A DNA stretch of 64,000 nt, from the NCBI GenBank assembly GCA_041749275.1, contig JBGTBQ010000470.1, positions 1-64,000 of the forward strand. The letters run 5' to 3'. This stretch comes from JBGTBQ01 sp041749275 (GTDB lineage Bacteria > Acidobacteriota > Blastocatellia > Pyrinomonadales > Pyrinomonadaceae). The translations under genes were made by a program, and so were the position numbers. Numbering within the stretch: the stretch's first letter is position 1; each line of letters begins with the position of its first letter. Positions 23,861 to 33,151 of this stretch are shown here, one piece after another. A model generated the notes under the pieces. It ran no database searches. It was not told the origin of the DNA and was given only the letters and a program-made list of their open reading frames with translations.

Positions 23861-26475
23861 CCAACTCGACTCCGCTCCGGAATCAATATCTTGACATCAA
23901 GCGTCGCCACCCTGACGCGCTGCTGCTCTTTCGCATCGGAGACTTTTACGAAGCCTTCGACGACGACGCGCGCCTGCTGGCCCGCGAGCTGGACATCGTG
24001 CTCACCTCGAAGCCGATGGGGCGCAACGTGCGTGTGCCGCTCGCCGGAATCCCACACCACAGCCTCGAACGCCACCTCGGAACTCTCATCGCCAAGGGGC
24101 ATCGCGTCGCCATCTGCGAACAACTCACGACGACGCCGGTCAAGTCTGAGACGCCGGGGCGCGGGTTGATCGAGCGCGGCGTGGTGCGCGTCGTCACGCC
24201 CGGCACGGTGCTCGAACCCGGTCTGCTGCAAAACAAGGTCAACAACTATCTGGCGGCTCTCGTCGTCGAAGGGAAACGGGCCGGCATTGCATATACCGAC
24301 GTGACAACCGGTGACTTCGCGGCCACCGAAGTCGAGGCTGTTGACGCACCGGACGAGCTGCAACGCATCAGTCCTTCCGAGCTTATCGTCCCGCAACATT
24401 TCTCGACGGCAGGGTTGGAGTTACCCGGCTTCATCACGCGGTTGGACAGCGCAATATTCGAGACGACCAGAGCCAAACGCACGATTTTTCGACACTTCGG
24501 CGCCCGCACCTTGTCACCCTTTGGACTTTCCGGTTGGCCGCTCGCGGTATCCGCCGCGGCCTCAATCATTTCTTATCTACGGGAGACGCAGGACACCGCC
24601 GCCGAACAACTCACGCGACTCACAAGCTACAAGACGCAGTCCTTTATGACGCTCGACGCGCAGACGGTTCGCAGTCTCGAATTATTCGAGAGCGCGGGCG
24701 GAGCGCCGTCGCTGCTCTCGACGATTGATGAGACGCGCACGGCGATGGGCGGGCGACTTCTGCGTCGCTGGCTGCGACAGCCGTTGCTCGACGTGGCCGA
24801 GATCACGCGCCGGCAGGAGCACGTCGCGTGGTTTGCCGCGCATGACAGAGAACTAGCGGAAACGTTCGCCGCTCTGGAGTCCATGCACGATCTGGAACGC
24901 CTCTCTTCGCGCACGCGCGCCGCACTGGCGTCGGCCTCGGACGTGCTTGCGTTGAAGCAGAGCATCCAAACCATCCCGCGTCTGCGGGCGGTCTTGCAGC
25001 GCGACGTAAAACGTTTCGGCGCGGCGCTGGAAGCGATGCCCGAATGCTCTGAGGTGGCAAAGCTGATTGGTTCGGCAGTCAACGATGAGCTTCCGCGGCG
25101 CACGGAGGGAGTCGGGATTATCCGCGAAGGCTATTCGGAGGAATTGGACTCACTGAGAAAATTGCTGCGTGAAGGAAAAACCTTTCTCGCCGAGATGGAG
25201 CAACGTGAGCGTGCGCGAACGGGGATCAAAAGCCTCCGCGTCGGCTACAACAAAGTCTTCGGCTACTTTATCGAAGTCACGCGCCCGAACCTGCGGCTGG
25301 TTCCCGATAACTACACGCGCAAGCAGACGCTCGCGCAGACGGAACGTTTTATCACCCTCGAATTGAAAGAGCATGAATCGCTCGTTCTTAACGCACAGGA
25401 TCGCATCGTCGAGTTGGAGCAGGGTATTTTCCGCCGCGTCTGCGCGGAGATTGGCAAGGCGCGTGAGACGATACTTGTGGCGGCGGCGACGGTCGCGCAT
25501 CTCGACGTGGTTGCGGCCTTTGCGCGGAACGCCGTCAGTTGGAACTACGTGCGGCCAACAGTCGTGGACGACGCGGTGCTGCGGATCAGGGACGGGCGTC
25601 ACGCGGTGCTCGAAAGGACTCTCGGCGAAAAGCCTTTCGTGCCCAACGACACGGAACTCGGCGGGGAGGGATTGCCCGACATCGCCCTCATCACCGGCCC
25701 GAACATGTCCGGCAAGTCCACCTATTTGCGCCACGTGGCGCTCATCGCCATCCTCGCGCAGGCCGGAAGCTTTGTCCCGGCGAGCGCCGCGACCATCGGA
25801 TTGACGGAACGCATTTTCACGCGCATCGGTCTCTACGACCGCATCGGGAGCGGCGAATCAACTTTTATGACCGAGATGGTCGAGACGGCGCACATTCTCC
25901 ACCACGCGACGCCGCGCTCGCTGATCCTGCTCGACGAGTTGGGGCGCGGGACTTCGACTTACGACGGACTCGCGGTCGCTCGCGCCGTGCTCGAATACAT
26001 CCACAATCACCCGCGTCTCCGTTCCAAGACGCTCTTCGCAACGCACTATCACGAGTTGACTGAACTGGCGGAGGTGCTCCCCCGCTTAATGAATTTTCAC
26101 GTGGCTATTGCGGAGCAAGCAGGTGAAATTACCTTCCTCTACAAGATTGAGCCGGGCAGCGCCGAAAAGAGTTTCGGCGTCTACGCGGCGAAACTCGCGG
26201 GTCTCCCGCGCCCGGTCGTCCGGCGCGCTGAAGAGTTGTTGCAGGAGTACGAAAATCAGGAGGGTGTTACCGAAGAAGAACTCGTAGCGTATTTGAGAAC
26301 GAGTAACATTCAAGACGCTAAGGCTTCGGTGAACGAAAGCCGCATCGTGCGCGAGCTTCTCGAACTCGATTTGAACTCGCTTTCACCGGTCGAGGCGTTA
26401 ATGAAGTTATTTGAACTTCGACGGATTGCCGAGAAGGATGACAAAGCGTCCGTGAAGACCCTCAAGACAGCCTGA
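23857..26475 (+). CDS. mutS: DNA mismatch repair protein MutS
   Basis: 872 aa, complete. The mismatch-binding domain has LLFRIGDFYEAFDDDA, which contains the F-x-E mismatch-wedging pattern. The lever/clamp region is central. The ATPase has Walker A GPNMSGKST (from residue 614), LLDELGRGTSTYDG and FATHYHELTEL. The C-terminal helical region ends with FELRRIAEKDDK. MutS recognises base mismatches and starts repair with MutL, which is not in the window. The start overlaps the nuclease-like gene. Confidence 0.97.
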   Translation: MTNSTPLRNQYLDIKRRHPDALLLFRIGDFYEAFDDDARLLARELDIVLTSKPMGRNVRVPLAGIPHHSLERHLGTLIAKGHRVAICEQLTTTPVKSETPGRGLIERGVVRVVTPGTVLEPGLLQNKVNNYLAALVVEGKRAGIAYTDVTTGDFAATEVEAVDAPDELQRISPSELIVPQHFSTAGLELPGFITRLDSAIFETTRAKRTIFRHFGARTLSPFGLSGWPLAVSAAASIISYLRETQDTAAEQLTRLTSYKTQSFMTLDAQTVRSLELFESAGGAPSLLSTIDETRTAMGGRLLRRWLRQPLLDVAEITRRQEHVAWFAAHDRELAETFAALESMHDLERLSSRTRAALASASDVLALKQSIQTIPRLRAVLQRDVKRFGAALEAMPECSEVAKLIGSAVNDELPRRTEGVGIIREGYSEELDSLRKLLREGKTFLAEMEQRERARTGIKSLRVGYNKVFGYFIEVTRPNLRLVPDNYTRKQTLAQTERFITLELKEHESLVLNAQDRIVELEQGIFRRVCAEIGKARETILVAAATVAHLDVVAAFARNAVSWNYVRPTVVDDAVLRIRDGRHAVLERTLGEKPFVPNDTELGGEGLPDIALITGPNMSGKSTYLRHVALIAILAQAGSFVPASAATIGLTERIFTRIGLYDRIGSGESTFMTEMVETAHILHHATPRSLILLDELGRGTSTYDGLAVARAVLEYIHNHPRLRSKTLFATHYHELTELAEVLPRLMNFHVAIAEQAGEITFLYKIEPGSAEKSFGVYAAKLAGLPRPVVRRAEELLQEYENQEGVTEEELVAYLRTSNIQDAKASVNESRIVRELLELDLNSLSPVEALMKLFELRRIAEKDDKASVKTLKTA

Positions 26476-26496
26476 AGCGCGTTTTCCGAGGCTGTC
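26466..26496. terminator. 8-bp hairpin between convergent mutS and small acidic gene
   Basis: GACAGCCT pairs with AGGCTGTC around a 15-base loop containing TTTT. It straddles the mutS stop and may terminate both converging transcripts. Confidence 0.35.
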
Positions 26497-26497
26497 C

Positions 26498-26707
26498 TCA
26501 ACCAGTCGAACCCGGATCGTCCGTCTGCGAAACATCTCCCGTCTCTACGGATTCCTGCACAACCGGATCATCATCTTCAACGACGGGAGATGACGAGCCG
26601 GTCTCGCGCCCGCTGATGTCCTGCCCGTGCTGGGCGCCGTACTCCTGACTCTCACTATCGGTTTGCACCGCCAACGGCTGGTCGTCTGGATCAGTGGCTT
26701 CGTTCAT
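26498..26707 (-). CDS. small acidic, low-complexity protein
   Basis: 69 aa, almost entirely Asp/Glu/Ser/Gln/Gly (MNEATDPDDQPLAVQ... VVEDDDPVVQES), likely disordered. AAGGTGAAG lies before the ATG. It follows the pyruvate dehydrogenase E2 gene by 29 bases on the same strand and could be its last operon member. No family was recognised and expression is not certain. Confidence 0.45.
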   Translation of the reverse strand: MNEATDPDDQPLAVQTDSESQEYGAQHGQDISGRETGSSSPVVEDDDPVVQESVETGDVSQTDDPGSTG

Positions 26708-26736
26708 TTAAGCTTCACCTTTGTCATTTGCACTTG

Positions 26737-28086
26737 CTAGGCAAGCAGGAAGATTGGATTTTCGAGAATCTTCTTGAAAGTCTGGAGGAACTTCGCCCCG
26801 GTCGCGCCATCAATGACGCGGTGGTCGCAGGACATGGTGACGCGCATCATTTGACGCACGGTGATTTCACCGTCGCGCACGACCGGTTTCGGCTGCATCC
26901 CACCGACGGCGAGAATCGCGGCTTCGGGCGGGTTGATGACCGCCGTGAACTCTTCGATGCCCAACATGCCAAGGTTGCTGACGGAAAAAGTCGCGCCGGT
27001 ATACTCTTCCGGTTTGAGCTTGCGCGACCGGGCGCGCTCGGCCAGTTCGCGCACTTCGCGGCTGATCTGGCCGATAGATTTTGTATTGGCCGAGCGGACG
27101 ACGGGCGTAATCAGCCCATCTTCGATGGCGACAGCGACCCCGATGTCGGCGCGTTCGTAAAAGCGCATCGTTTTATCTTGGAAGGATGCGTTGACCGCCG
27201 GATGCTGCATGAGAGAGGCGGCCACGACCTTGATGATAAGGTCGTTGATGCTGACCTTCATCTCCGGGTCTAGTTCGTTGATCTGGCGACGCAACTCGGC
27301 GGCGCGATCCATCTCGACCTCGATGGTTAAAAAGAAATGCGGGATGGGGCCGATGGAAGTAACGAGCCGGCGCGCGATAGTTGCGCGCATGGTCGAGACG
27401 GCCTCCTCGCGGTAAGGCGCACTACCCTCGACGGTCGGGGCAGGTGTCGGTTGTGGCGCGGGCGCGGAGACGGGAGCTGTTTGAGGCTGCGCCTCGCGCG
27501 GCTGTTCCGCCTGTGGCTGTCCGCCGCTCATTGCCGCTTCGATGTCGCGTTTGATAATGCGACCACCGGGGCCGCTCCCTGAGAGCGAGCGGAGGTTGAT
27601 GCCCGCCTCCGCGGCCATGCGGGCCGCGATGGGCGAGACGAGCAGACGGCCTTCGGCTTGGGTTTGCGGGTCGTTGCCGGCGGCTTCTTCCGCGTTAGTT
27701 GGCGGGGCGGTTTGCTGTTTCTGATCGGCTGAAGCAGCGACAGGTTTACTTTCATCGCTGCTTGCTTGGGCCGGCTCCGCGAGTGCCTTTTTGCTCTCCG
27801 AGTCGTCAACGGAACTTTGTTGGGAAATGAGTGACGAGATGTCCTCATCCGGCTCGCCGATGATGGCGATGATAGCGCCGAGCGGCACGGTCTCACCCGC
27901 TTGGACGAGAATCTTGCGGAGGACGCCTGTAGTTAGCGCCTGCGCTTCCATCGTCGCCTTATCGGTGTCTATCTCCGCGAGAGGCTCGCCTGTGCTGACC
28001 TTGTCGCCCTCTCGTTTCAGCCACCGCGAAAGTTGACCTTCCTCCATCGTCGGGGAAAGCTTAGGCATCACCACCTGCGTCGCCAT
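26737..28086 (-). CDS. pdhC: pyruvate dehydrogenase complex E2, dihydrolipoamide acetyltransferase
   Basis: E2 carries the acetyl group on lipoate and transfers it to CoA. The domains run: one N-terminal lipoyl domain (residues 1-80; lipoylated Lys in IDTDKATME), an Ala/Pro/Gln-rich linker, a peripheral-subunit-binding domain (about 150-185; SPIAARMAAEAGINL), a second linker and the catalytic domain (about 230-449). The catalytic domain ends with MSCDHRVIDGATGA, holding the active-site His and Asp. It is third in the E1alpha-E1beta-E2 order on the minus strand. E3 is not seen nearby. Confidence 0.95.
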   Translation of the reverse strand: MATQVVMPKLSPTMEEGQLSRWLKREGDKVSTGEPLAEIDTDKATMEAQALTTGVLRKILVQAGETVPLGAIIAIIGEPDEDISSLISQQSSVDDSESKKALAEPAQASSDESKPVAASADQKQQTAPPTNAEEAAGNDPQTQAEGRLLVSPIAARMAAEAGINLRSLSGSGPGGRIIKRDIEAAMSGGQPQAEQPREAQPQTAPVSAPAPQPTPAPTVEGSAPYREEAVSTMRATIARRLVTSIGPIPHFFLTIEVEMDRAAELRRQINELDPEMKVSINDLIIKVVAASLMQHPAVNASFQDKTMRFYERADIGVAVAIEDGLITPVVRSANTKSIGQISREVRELAERARSRKLKPEEYTGATFSVSNLGMLGIEEFTAVINPPEAAILAVGGMQPKPVVRDGEITVRQMMRVTMSCDHRVIDGATGAKFLQTFKKILENPIFLLA

Positions 28087-28179
28087 GATAATTTAGAGAT
28101 AAAGGATAAAGGATAAGAAATGAAGAAAGATAAAATCCAACTTCATCACTGACCCCTTATCCTTTACCTTTGATCCCTC
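28087..28179. repeat. GGATAAAGGATAA-type inverted repeat in the pdhB-pdhC spacer
   Basis: AGATAAAGGATAAAGGATAAG near the pdhC start faces CTTATCCTTTACCTTTGATCC near the pdhB stop. Together they form an imperfect hairpin built from short tandem units. It may modulate translation or mRNA decay between the two genes. Confidence 0.5.
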
Positions 28180-29163
<984 letters not shown>

Positions 29164-29233
29164 CAATAACCTCCAAGCCAGACTGAAGTCGAGAGTCAAA
29201 ACAATAATTCATGTAAGAGCCAAACTTGAGGCT

Positions 29234-30373
29234 TCAGACTCCAGACTGTTTAATCGGCGTTGCATAAATGTTTGTGAATAACTCTTCGGGCGCGGGTTCA
29301 GGGCTGGCATCGGCAAACTTCACGGCGCGCTCGACCTCCTCCCGCACACGCGCTTCGATCTCCTTCAGGGCGTCCTCTTCGAGCAGCTTTTTCTCTTTCA
29401 AGCTTTCGCTGAAGATTTTGATAGGGTCGCGCTCCTGATGCTTCTCGATCTCCGCCCGCGTGCGGTACTGGCCGGGGTCTGACATCGAATGCCCCATGAA
29501 GCGATAAGTGCGGATTTCGAGCAGCGAGGGAAGGGACTCTTTCCGCGCGCGTTCGACGGCGCGCATAGTGGCGCGCCGCACAGCCAACACGTCCATGCCG
29601 TCAACGAATTCAGATGTAATGTCGTAGGCAGCGGCCTTTTCCGAAACATCATAACGCGACATGGCACGCTTGATGGCGGTGCCCATCCCGTACTGATTAT
29701 TTTCGCAAATGTAGATGCACGGAAGTTTCCAGAGCTGGGCCATGTTGAGTGATTCGTGGAAAGCTCCTTGATTAACAGCCGCCTCGCCAAAGAAGCAGAG
29801 CGTCGCCTGATCCGTACCACGATATTTCGTCGCAAACGCGATCCCGGTTGCGAGGGGAATTTGACCGCCTACGATTCCGTGCCCGCCATGAAAATTATTC
29901 TCGAAGTCGAACAGGTGCATTGAACCGCCCTTACCGGCTGAACAGCCGCCGGCCCTGCCGAACAGTTCAGCCATCACTTCGTCCGGCGATATGCCACGGA
30001 TGAGAGCCTGACCGTGATCGCGGTAGCTCGTCAGCACGTGGTCATCGGGACGAAGCGCGGAAAGCGCGCCGACCGCGACGGCTTCCTGTCCGATGTAGAG
30101 GTGACAAAAGCCGCCGATCTTTCCCAGCGTGTATGCCTCCGCGGCCTTCTCCTCGAACCGGCGGATCAAAATCATTTGGTACAACATCTGAAGCAGCGTC
30201 GCGCGGTCGGTCTCCTCTATTTCTTCGCGCTGGGCGCGTTTACGCTGTTGATGTTCTTCACGCAGGTTGGGTAACGGTTCTTGACCTGCCTCTTCCTGTA
30301 CGGCGATCACATGGCTCGATTCGCTATCTTGGTCGGTGCGGGGTTTCATCGGAGTTACTTTCAATTCGCTCAT
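29234..30373 (-). CDS. pdhA: pyruvate dehydrogenase E1 component alpha subunit
   Basis: 379 aa from ATG 30373. The thiamine-diphosphate domain is clear: GGSMHLFDFENNFHGGHGIVG and the cofactor motif, here FGEAAVNQGAFHE ... ICENNQYGMGT. The usual GDG of this motif is GEA, a conservative change at the metal-binding Asp. The phosphorylation-loop region MGHSMSDPGQYRTR is intact. A 50-residue polar N-terminus precedes the enzyme fold. It is first of the pdhA-pdhB-pdhC set. Confidence 0.93.
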   Translation of the reverse strand: MSELKVTPMKPRTDQDSESSHVIAVQEEAGQEPLPNLREEHQQRKRAQREEIEETDRATLLQMLYQMILIRRFEEKAAEAYTLGKIGGFCHLYIGQEAVAVGALSALRPDDHVLTSYRDHGQALIRGISPDEVMAELFGRAGGCSAGKGGSMHLFDFENNFHGGHGIVGGQIPLATGIAFATKYRGTDQATLCFFGEAAVNQGAFHESLNMAQLWKLPCIYICENNQYGMGTAIKRAMSRYDVSEKAAAYDITSEFVDGMDVLAVRRATMRAVERARKESLPSLLEIRTYRFMGHSMSDPGQYRTRAEIEKHQERDPIKIFSESLKEKKLLEEDALKEIEARVREEVERAVKFADASPEPAPEELFTNIYATPIKQSGV

Positions 30374-30530
30374 GGCATTAATCTCGCATATTCGTGTCGA
30401 GCAGGGTCTGTTTTTGGCGGGCGCCGAAGCACAGAGCGCGCTGTCACGCATTACTTGATGAGAATGTCCGGTATTACAGTCAACGATTATACTTGAGTTA
30501 TACGCCCACGCGCAAAAAAGGCAGGTCAGC

Positions 30531-30578
30531 AAATAGTTGGCGCCCACGAAACACGTGTTTCGTGGGCGCCAACTATTT
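30531..30578. repeat. 48-bp perfect palindrome (24-bp arms, no spacer)
   Basis: The left arm 30531-30554 is exactly complementary to 30555-30578. The centre is ACACGTGT and the arms contain GGCGCCCACGAAACAC. It lies 16 bases after the stop of the diguanylate cyclase gene and about 160 bases before the pdhA start, both on the minus strand. It may terminate the former transcript or be a mobile palindromic element. Confidence 0.9.
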
Positions 30579-30594
30579 CAGAACAACGATTGAT

Positions 30595-31962
30595 TTATCT
30601 GTATGAATCGAGAGAGACGACGCTGCCGAGTTGAGCAGCACGCGAGGCGAAATTGAAGACCGGCTTGGTTCGCGGCATATCTTCGCGGGCTGATCTCAAA
30701 ATTTGATCCACCGTCTCGCCGTGCGAAGGGAAACTGGCAACACCGATGCTGATGCCTACTTGAAGAGTCAGACCTTCGCGGACGGTAAACCTGTATGATT
30801 CGACGGCGGCGTGGATTCTGTCCGTGACGGCTTGCGCCGCGCCGGCGGAAGCCGTCGGCAGGACGGCAACGAACTCATCCGCTTCATAGCGCGCGAGCAT
30901 GTCCATCTGGCGCAACTGGGCTTTTATCACTTGGGAAACTTCAGCGATGAGCCGGTCGCCGACTCCATAACCGAACTGTTCATTAACGCCGGTGAAGTTA
31001 TTCAAATCCATATATAGAACAGCGAGTGTGGAGTCTTTTTGGCGCAGGCACTCGGCAAGACGTTGTTCGAGAATCAAGTGTAAGGATCGAGAGTTCGGCA
31101 ACTCTGTAAGCCGGTCGGCGAGTGCGTTCTCGCACGTCTTCGCTCGGTTGAGCGCGTCGTTGATTGCGTTTGATGCGTCGAAGGCGACGGCTTCAAGCAG
31201 CCGCAGGTGTTCGTTAGTGAACGAACTTCGATTGAAAAAATATAGGGAGACTACTCCGAACGCCACCCCCTCACGCAGCAGCGGCGCGGCGATGACATCG
31301 AATCTTTGCCCGCCCGTCGCAGCCGGCGCGTAAGACAATTCTAGTTCCCGAATGTGACTGCCAGTTGCACGTGCATGAGCCAGCACCCACCCGGTTACGC
31401 CCTCGTCAATCGGGAAGCGTTTGTCCGAGAAGGATTCCTGCTCGGAGCAACTGAGGTGTGCCGGATACATGGCCCCGTCCACTTCATCAACAAGGTGTAT
31501 GGCGCAAGCGTCGAAGGAGATTGCGGTGCGGAGCTTGCCGACAAGCAACTCGCAAGTCTCTTCGAGGTTAAAAGACCTGCCAACGGTATGTGCGATCTCG
31601 CGGAATGAAATGACTTCCTGATGCGTCTTGGAATTGAAAGTGAACTCTGTCGGAATGAAGATGTCGCTTTGTGTGGAGGGTGCTAACTCTTTAAGACTTT
31701 TCGGCTCCACCGCTTCAACTGTCTGCGTAACTGTCTCGACCAATTTCAACTCTTCCCCGGCGATGGCTTCGTAGTTACGCAATTGCTCGGACGCTTCCAG
31801 CAAATCTTTTTCAAGTTGTCGAAGGCGGCGGCAATGCAGGAGATAAAGTAGAACCCACAACGGAGCGTTGAGCGCAATAATCTCCAGACCGGGTCTTTTT
31901 AAAGTGTAGGCTGTGAGGCAGCAGAAAAGTATAAAACCAATTGTCAGGAAAATGCGTTCCAT
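30595..31962 (-). CDS. GAF-domain diguanylate cyclase with degenerate GGDEF motif
   Basis: 455 aa from ATG 31962. Two short hydrophobic helices (about 5-45) are followed by a coiled coil, a GAF sensor domain (about 120-260; FREIAHTVGRSFNLEETCELL) and a GGDEF domain (about 285-440). The metal site YMDLNNFTGVNEQFGYGVGDRL is normal, but the signature reads EADEF (360-364) instead of GGDEF. An RxxD product-inhibition site (RQMD) lies five residues before it, as in active enzymes. Cyclic-di-GMP synthesis or a nucleotide-binding regulatory role are both possible. Confidence 0.85.
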   Translation of the reverse strand: MERIFLTIGFILFCCLTAYTLKRPGLEIIALNAPLWVLLYLLHCRRLRQLEKDLLEASEQLRNYEAIAGEELKLVETVTQTVEAVEPKSLKELAPSTQSDIFIPTEFTFNSKTHQEVISFREIAHTVGRSFNLEETCELLVGKLRTAISFDACAIHLVDEVDGAMYPAHLSCSEQESFSDKRFPIDEGVTGWVLAHARATGSHIRELELSYAPAATGGQRFDVIAAPLLREGVAFGVVSLYFFNRSSFTNEHLRLLEAVAFDASNAINDALNRAKTCENALADRLTELPNSRSLHLILEQRLAECLRQKDSTLAVLYMDLNNFTGVNEQFGYGVGDRLIAEVSQVIKAQLRQMDMLARYEADEFVAVLPTASAGAAQAVTDRIHAAVESYRFTVREGLTLQVGISIGVASFPSHGETVDQILRSAREDMPRTKPVFNFASRAAQLGSVVSLDSYR

Positions 31963-32718
31963 CGAAATACCAACGTGTTCTTCTGAATTGCTTGGGAGGT
32001 GGAATTTAGTGATTGTGGAGAGCAAGCGGTAGATGATGCATTGAAATGCCAAACTTTGTTGGCAATATGAAAAATATTATAATTGACGAAACAAAGTCAA
32101 GAAATTTCACGGATGAGGGAAAAATGTGTCCGCAAACCTTGATGGTGATTCGGTTAGGGGATAGGCGAGGGCGGTTCGGGTGCGCCGTAAAGCATGACGG
32201 GTGAACAACTTTCAGGGATAGAAGGTTTTTCGCGTTGAGGAATACACACCGTTTTAGCCTTTTACTCCAAGTCGTTAAGGGTAAAGGATCATCAACGCCT
32301 GTTTCTTGGAACATGAAAGGTCGTTTTCCTAATGAAACCTTTAAAACTTGAGCAGCCTTAACGCATGAAAAAATAGTGTATTTCGGTTTCTTCTTATGTT
32401 ACATTTCGCGCGCCGTAAGACCGAAGGAGTAATTCGTTGAGGATGTTCGAGAGGTGTTAACCTGACGAGAAATCCGCATACTTTGATGTCGTCCCGGCGC
32501 CGAGCATACTTTTCTCTCGGCTAGTCTGATTGGTCAAAGCAATTACTTTGGGTTGGACTCTCCCTTGATTGGCAGTCCGCTTCATCGCAGAGAGCTTCAA
32601 CTTTAACCTAAACCATCAACACTGAACTGTCGCGGAAAGAGTCCGGCGCCATCGCGCCCCCTAGCTCCGCGCAGTTCCCCAACAAACTGACCCAACTGAG
32701 GGCACAGGAGGAAACTCA
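31963..32718. other. 756-bp AT-richer intergenic region
   Basis: No gene or recognised structured RNA was found. It separates a minus-strand cyclase from a plus-strand lipoprotein gene and contains the promoter candidate at 32076-32100. A GCCGAG...CTCGGC hairpin lies near 32498-32521. The lower GC content suggests regulatory or horizontally acquired DNA; small RNAs cannot be excluded. Confidence 0.4.
32076..32100 (-). promoter_or_regulatory. candidate sigma70-type promoter for the diguanylate cyclase
   Basis: On the minus strand TTGACT (32100-32095) is followed by a perfect TATAAT (32081-32076). The spacing is only 13 bases, too short, but overlapping -10-like hexamers (TAATAT, ATATTT) give 15-17 bases. 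It is located about 115 bases before the ATG at 31962. Confidence 0.4.
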
Positions 32719-33030
32719 ATGCGTAGAACGTTAGCTCTTTTGGCTTTACTCACCGTAGCCGGTGTTTGGACGGCCTGTTCACCTGCCGAGAATGCCAATA
32801 CCAGTAACGCAAACATGACGAACATGAATTCGACAAGCACGAACTCGTCGAACATGAGTTCGTCGAATATGAATGCGGCGTCCACGAACTCGAACATGAC
32901 GAACATGAACTCGTCGTCCACGAACTCGAACATGACGAACATGAATTCGTCAAATTCCAATGCAAGCAAGAGCAACACCAACAGCGGTACGTCGAACATG
33001 AACGGAAGCATGTCGAACAAAAACATGTAA
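32719..33030 (+). CDS. Asn/Ser/Met/Thr-rich lipoprotein
   Basis: 103 aa. The signal peptide ends in a lipobox (VAGVWTAC) and the mature protein contains almost only Asn, Ser, Met and Thr, in repeats such as NSNMTNMNSS. The repeat unit is also visible in DNA (AACATGACGAACATGAA). AGGAGGAAACTCA precedes the ATG. Periodic Met could bind copper, but that is speculation; such lipoproteins of unknown role are common, from memory, in soil acidobacteria. A terminator follows. Confidence 0.75.
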   Translation: MRRTLALLALLTVAGVWTACSPAENANTSNANMTNMNSTSTNSSNMSSSNMNAASTNSNMTNMNSSSTNSNMTNMNSSNSNASKSNTNSGTSNMNGSMSNKNM

Positions 33031-33058
33031 AAATTTCTTTCTGACACCGAAGGTGTTT

Positions 33059-33092
33059 AAGGCGCGCTGCTTGTTTGGCGCGCCTTTTGGTT
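33059..33092 (+). terminator. intrinsic terminator after the lipoprotein gene
   Basis: AAGGCGCGC (33059-33067) pairs perfectly with 33078-33086 around a 10-base loop and is followed by TTGGTTTT. It is positioned about 30 bases after the stop. Confidence 0.75.
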
Positions 33093-33151
33093 TTATGGGA
33101 GAGCGGCGGATTTCAATTTTCGACAAGGCGTAGATCGCAACTTGGCATTAC

